From: Lutraria lutraria
Lineage: Eukaryota; Mollusca; Bivalvia; Venerida; Mactridae
Assembly: GCA_964023205.1 (NCBI GenBank)
Contig: OZ026840.1
Location: 30,482,199 to 30,546,198 of the forward strand
DNA: 64,000 bases
Direction of reading: 5' to 3'
The position numbers and the translations under genes are program-made. A model generated the notes under the pieces. It did not search any database. It was given only the letters and a program-made list of their open reading frames with translations, and was not told the origin of the DNA. Below, one piece after another: positions 60,243 through 64,000 of the stretch (positions are counted from its first letter, which is position 1; each line of letters opens with the position of its first letter).

Positions 60243-60340
60243 TCACACCAATAGAAGCAACCAACACACAATTAGCCGCAATAGTTGCCATTCAGTTAAT
60301 CCAGACTTCATCGCTCCCATACTTCCGGATGCTGCCATTG
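60243..60340 (-). CDS. Ig gene, last exon, GPI-anchor-like tail
   Basis: Acceptor CTTTATCTAACAG. In the frame set by exon 3 it encodes AMAASGSMGAMKSG, a short spacer and a hydrophobic end (LLRLIVCWLLLLV) followed by TGA with no cytoplasmic tail. Small residues, spacer and terminal hydrophobic run fit a GPI-attachment signal. Another frame gives a longer membrane-like segment ending in basic residues (CYRYKSPR), but a TGA separates it from the upstream exons. Assignment by splice phase only. Confidence 0.5.
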
Positions 60341-62092
60341 CTGTTAGATAAAGAATATACACATATATATACGAGATCTAACAATAAATCATTGGTTATG
60401 TAATAACCATGGTATTGTATAATTATTATTTATTTTTATTTAATTGGATTAAGTCCATTTTCCAAACTAATTAATCTGCATCCATGGACTTTATTTAGGC
60501 CTTAACCAATACTAACTACTTTCTATCTGTATTGATACTATCAAGCTACTCCACATAATTCAGAGGTGGGGGATAAACATAGGATGTAATATCATTAGTC
60601 AAAGTCGTAACGGACAGTGTGAGCCTTGTCTGAATATAACTACATGCATGTACATGAACTTATTTGCACGTGATTAATAAACTTTGAAATAACTTCGATT
60701 ATCAGTAATATATATTTTGATTTGTGCTCACCGACAACAAGCTGTTTGCAACTTTGACAACAGACTATGTTGTTATGAATTTCTTATCAAACTCCACTAG
60801 AATGACTACACGTATTGTATAGGTCACGTTAATCTTCAAAAGACTTATCGAAAAGCATGAGGTTTTAACTTGTTCTTCATTGATTCTGATAATGTTGGTT
60901 TGTTGCTTTAAGCTACTAGAGAATTTATATAACACATTCTTGTTAAACTTACACATACCTTCATTAACATACAGATAACTTGATTGCATTTCAGTAGGGG
61001 ATATATAACACGTGTAATATCCTCGATCGTCTTTCTGTATATTGGAAAGTTGTAAATCTCTGTTGTTTGAAGTAAATGAAGCCCTTCTCTCATTGACAAT
61101 ATTCTGATTTGATTTTGGATTCACTGGCAGACATGTTTGTTTCGGTCCGAACCATTTGGGATTTTCTACCTCTCCAGGACATTCCAGGATGGCATTATCT
61201 CCTTCATGCTTATGCAATCTTACATTTTCGGAGAGAATCCGTTGCGACATTGTCGGAGCTGAAGCGGAAATTTATGATTAGATTCGTTTGTTTTTAACGT
61301 TAATTTGAACACAAAGATATTCGCTACTGACCGTTCCAATGCGAAAGGAGGCTGCGTTTTATCCTAGATATGTCTGTATGCTGCTAAGTGATGGATGGGA
61401 TTTGGCTAACGTGGACATTTACAATAAGGCATAATTAATGACGTTAATTTGAGTTTCATATATACTCCAATGCATCGATGTACTTGCAGTTAATTGCCAC
61501 TCTTTGATATCTATATAACTTTGGCAAAATGTTAGCAATATTTGGCCCAATGGTTTATACTCACTCATATATTGTGCTAATGCATGTACTCCTCAATTAT
61601 TAAACATATAGTACATTTCTTTTTTTATACTTTATGTACTTGTATAAACATTTTGCTTTTTGAATTTTTTTTTTTTAATAATAGCATTTGTTGATGCGGT
61701 CTTTTAATTGTTATCTGAAAACGAACCAATTTTTATTGCACGAATGTTATTCTTTTACTTACGTTCAATAACATTCAGTATTATGTTATGTTTGCCAACT
61801 GACAATACAAGACAAAAATATCTGCCAGAATCAGACTTCTTCAATTTCTTTATTTGTATATCTTTTTGATTTTCGTTGTAAGATAGTCTTCCCTCTTTCA
61901 CAGGAGTTGAGTAAGGATTCAAGGTATGATCTTGATGATGAGCCAGTGGAACTTCCGGGATTTCAGGGCCATACCAATACGGTTGGGTAATATTCAAAGC
62001 ACATCTAAGAATTACGTCATCGCCAACACATTTATCTAATACAGTGTCGGAAATATTAGATTGTGCACTTCTCACAAACAGGAAAAATCTGC
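60243..62092 (-). CDS. Two-Ig-domain surface protein, 5' exon missing
   Basis: Three exons on the - strand (62092-61763, 61258-60959, 60340-60243) join in phase 1 at each junction. The first two each encode one immunoglobulin-like domain with the core Cys, Trp and D.G.Y.C motif; the third encodes a small-residue region and a hydrophobic C-terminus that stops at once, as in a GPI-anchor signal. The upstream exon, expected to hold the start and signal peptide, was not recognised and may lie outside the window. One Ig domain per exon with phase-1 introns is the classical layout for extracellular Ig proteins. No close named relative is recognised; adhesion or immune recognition is possible, but the sequence does not decide. 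Candidate AATAAA on the - strand at 59880-59885. Confidence 0.75.
60440..60640 (-). repeat. SINE body, - strand (inside the Ig gene's last intron)
   Basis: TTTATTTAGGCCTTAACCAA, TACTAACTACTTTCTATCTG, ACTCCACATAATTCAGAGGT matches the body of the SINE at 20650-20948. Confidence 0.65.
60959..61258 (-). CDS. Ig gene, exon with Ig domain 2
   Basis: Acceptor TTTCCGCTTCAG, donor GAAG|GTATGT; 300 nt, phase 1 in and out. Ig features: Cys in AILECPG, Trp in PKWFGP, D.GYYTC. An extra cysteine (QTCLP) could form an added disulfide. The W-[FY]-G-P motif is shared with domain 1 (YWYGPE), so the two exons probably arose by tandem duplication. Confidence 0.82.
61763..62092 (-). CDS. Ig gene, exon with Ig domain 1
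   Basis: Acceptor CCCAATTTCAG, donor GAAC|GTAAGT. The frame opens with RFFLFVRSAQS, which could be the end of a signal peptide, then an Ig domain: Cys in VILRCAL, Trp in PYWYGPE, and DSGRYFC near the end. Two N-glycosylation sequons (NIS, NIT) are visible. No in-frame stop across 109 codons. Confidence 0.82.
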
Positions 62093-63950
62093 CTGAAATT
62101 GGGAATTAAACGAATTATAATGATTTGGGGGCGAATCATACCTCAGAAGTACGGAAGGCCAAAGAATGTTCAGAAAAAATGAACAATTTAAAACAGATGT
62201 TTCGACCTACCTTCAGATCAACATGTAATTGTTATAGACTTCATCATTAACCAAAGAGGACATATTCCTCAACAGTTGAATCGAAAGTATGGGTATGTAA
62301 CTAGTTGAAATTTACTGTAAGAGTAAATTTATCTGATCTGCAACATACTTGAGAGAATCAAGAGGATCAGGGCTCTTTGACCCTTAAAATGACACTTTGA
62401 CTCTTGAAATTTTCAAAATAAGGTTTTTGACTTAAGAATTGGAACCAAAGGGTCACATTTATTATTACATTAAGTAGGAAATTCTGTTGACTTTAAATTT
62501 CTATCAGCTAAGAGGTAAATTTAGGCTAAGGCTCTACAAGTCTTATACTGATCACAAAGATAATTCAGTCTTTACAGTGACCTGACATTCAGTCTTGTGA
62601 AGGCATAATTTTTACCAGACCAAATGAACTTTTACCAGACTGATTCTTAATCTGTTTTTGCATGATCAAAAGTTGTTTCTAGAATACATGTATTTATGAA
62701 AATATATTTCTTACACATATAGATTTCATATGATGGTTTTGTTATGATTAACATAAAAATTCTTTACCATATACTAGTGAAACATTAGAATTCTGTTCTG
62801 CATTTTGGACTATAAATTAGCTCACAAATTCACCATTGTTCTGGTGATCCGCGTCAGTGGACATGTGGCTATATTCAAGACTATTAGCGATTTCTCATAC
62901 CATGGCTAATTTACCTTACTTCATGTATGATAATTAAAATTTATTCTTGGTATTCTCACTTAATAGAATAATTCAAAGCCTACAGTGTAACTTCGGAATA
63001 CCCAAATATTTACACTCATTTAAAAATTGACTGGTCATTCTTGTATTTTTAGTTGTAAGTTAAATTGCATTTTTGTTTGATATCCAACTTTCCAGAAATT
63101 ACTAGATTTTGAAAAATAAATCTTATAAAATTTAATGTTTATCTTTTATTTTTGCATCATGTCTCAGTGACTATTACACTATACTGTATAATGCATAAAT
63201 GATGATGTCCCTATTTTCACCATAAAGAACCTGTGGTGTTTAACATCTGTACTTATTCAGATAATTTCAGACTTCTGAATTCCAAAAACTTCCAAAATCC
63301 GGACAATTTGGTCAGTCCCATGGGTGTCCAGATTTCAGAAGTTACACTGTACACTGTTTGTATTAATAATTTATGTTTGTTAGACCTATGATATTTGTTC
63401 TCTTTATTTGCAGAAGAGTGTTGCACATATGAACGTTGCATGTGCAAGATGACGCTGTTGTAGTAGATTGGAGAGCATATTGAACTCTTCCTAGATACCT
63501 AGGAAACCATTTAAGTCAGATGCCACATGATGGCAAATGTACTGCAGGTTTAAAGTGAAGATGTCACATCTGATTATATGAATTTAGAAGTAGCTGTGTT
63601 TCCTGGCCCCTTTACACTACAGACAACAAGAGGTGGTAGTGATGTTTCAAGCATCAAGGATTTGAAATTGAACTGATTTGTATAGACTTTCCCAAATTTT
63701 CAATGACAAAATGAATTCTTCAGAACATTTAAGATTAGTGTTACAAATGTACTATAAATTGTTGGACAAAAACATTAACAATCTGTTCTATTTAGTTCTT
63801 TTATTTAGTACTTTAATATGTTCATATACAGATCGAAGGTATGTGTAACTTAGTATCACTGTAACCTTTAGACGGTTAATTAAGGTATATATATATATAT
63901 ATATTTAGAAAAGTAAAATGTTTGATAATATTATTACTATGCTGTTCAAA
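62093..63950. other. Upstream of the Ig domain exons, first exon not found
   Basis: The missing signal-peptide exon of the Ig gene should lie here or beyond. No ATG-hydrophobic-GT candidate on the - strand was convincing. A short TA microsatellite lies at about 63883-63904. Confidence 0.4.
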
Positions 63951-63952
63951 CG

Positions 63953-64000
63953 TTTTAGCTCACATGTCACAAAGTGACAGGGTGAGTTTTTATGATCAGT
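63953..64000 (+). mobile_element. AGCTCACC-family element, 5' end only (cut by window)
   Basis: TTTTAGCTCACATGTCAC-AAA-GTGACAGGGTGAGTTTT: the 5' hairpin of this family followed by TATGATCA, as in the other copies; the rest is outside. Confidence 0.65.

Noticed and set aside
60908..61099. Second ORF on the - strand in another frame of the Ig domain exon
   Set aside because: Shadow of exon 60959-61258, which has the Ig motifs and splice phases.
63417..63480. Possible splice acceptor (TTTATTTGCAG) and an alternative last stomatin exon
   Set aside because: Joining it to any plausible donor in exon 8 meets a stop at once, and it lies beyond the antisense Ig gene.

Overview
The window is nuclear DNA from an animal, most likely a bivalve mollusc. 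It is AT-rich, its genes are split by long introns with GT..AG boundaries, and most of it is repeats. The molluscan call rests on the repeat families: pearl-like elements with a 5' hairpin, a GGTC/TGTC microsatellite and ~165-bp internal tandem repeats; the AGCTCACC-palindrome family; and several tRNA-derived SINEs. The species cannot be told from the sequence.

Two protein-coding genes can be supported. (1) A stomatin (erythrocyte band 7, SPFH domain) gene on the + strand runs from 17250 to 55474. It has eight coding exons whose phases join without a break into 313 residues. Intron 1 is about 17.9 kb. A ninth exon (6a, 51595-51650) has the same 56-nt length, the same phases and homologous sequence as exon 6b (53262-53317), so the gene appears to carry a previously hidden pair of mutually exclusive exons inside the SPFH domain. 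(2) A small two-Ig-domain surface or secreted protein lies on the - strand between about 62092 and 60243. Its signal-peptide exon was not found, and its last exon reads as a GPI-anchor-type hydrophobic tail.

Layout. 1-6250: nested repeats, including a large inverted repeat cut by the window edge, a pearl-like insertion at 2008-3253 and pogo-like palindromes. 6250-17249: intergenic DNA with SINE pieces, 80-bp hairpins, a MITE and an AGCTCACC element. 17250-35232: stomatin exon 1 and intron 1, holding a 24-bp minisatellite, TTCATGAA arrays, a TTAA-flanked foldback element with a deleted Tc1-like element inside, and 46-bp and 50-bp tandem repeats. 35233-55474: stomatin exons 2-8; the introns hold a pogo-like MITE, a Penelope-like remnant, a second pearl-like copy, inverted MITE pairs and further minisatellites. 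55475-60200: 3' flank with a 162-bp tandem repeat. 60243-62092: the Ig gene. 62093-64000: mostly featureless, ending in the truncated start of another AGCTCACC element.

The repeats allow some direct dating and boundary calls. Both pearl-like copies can be compared with uninterrupted paralogous copies of the sequence they landed in, and both comparisons give insertion between two Ts without target duplication, as for Helentron-type rolling-circle elements. Several inverted or self-complementary repeats also flank the duplicated stomatin exon, which suggests a structural route for choosing between 6a and 6b. That last point is inference only.
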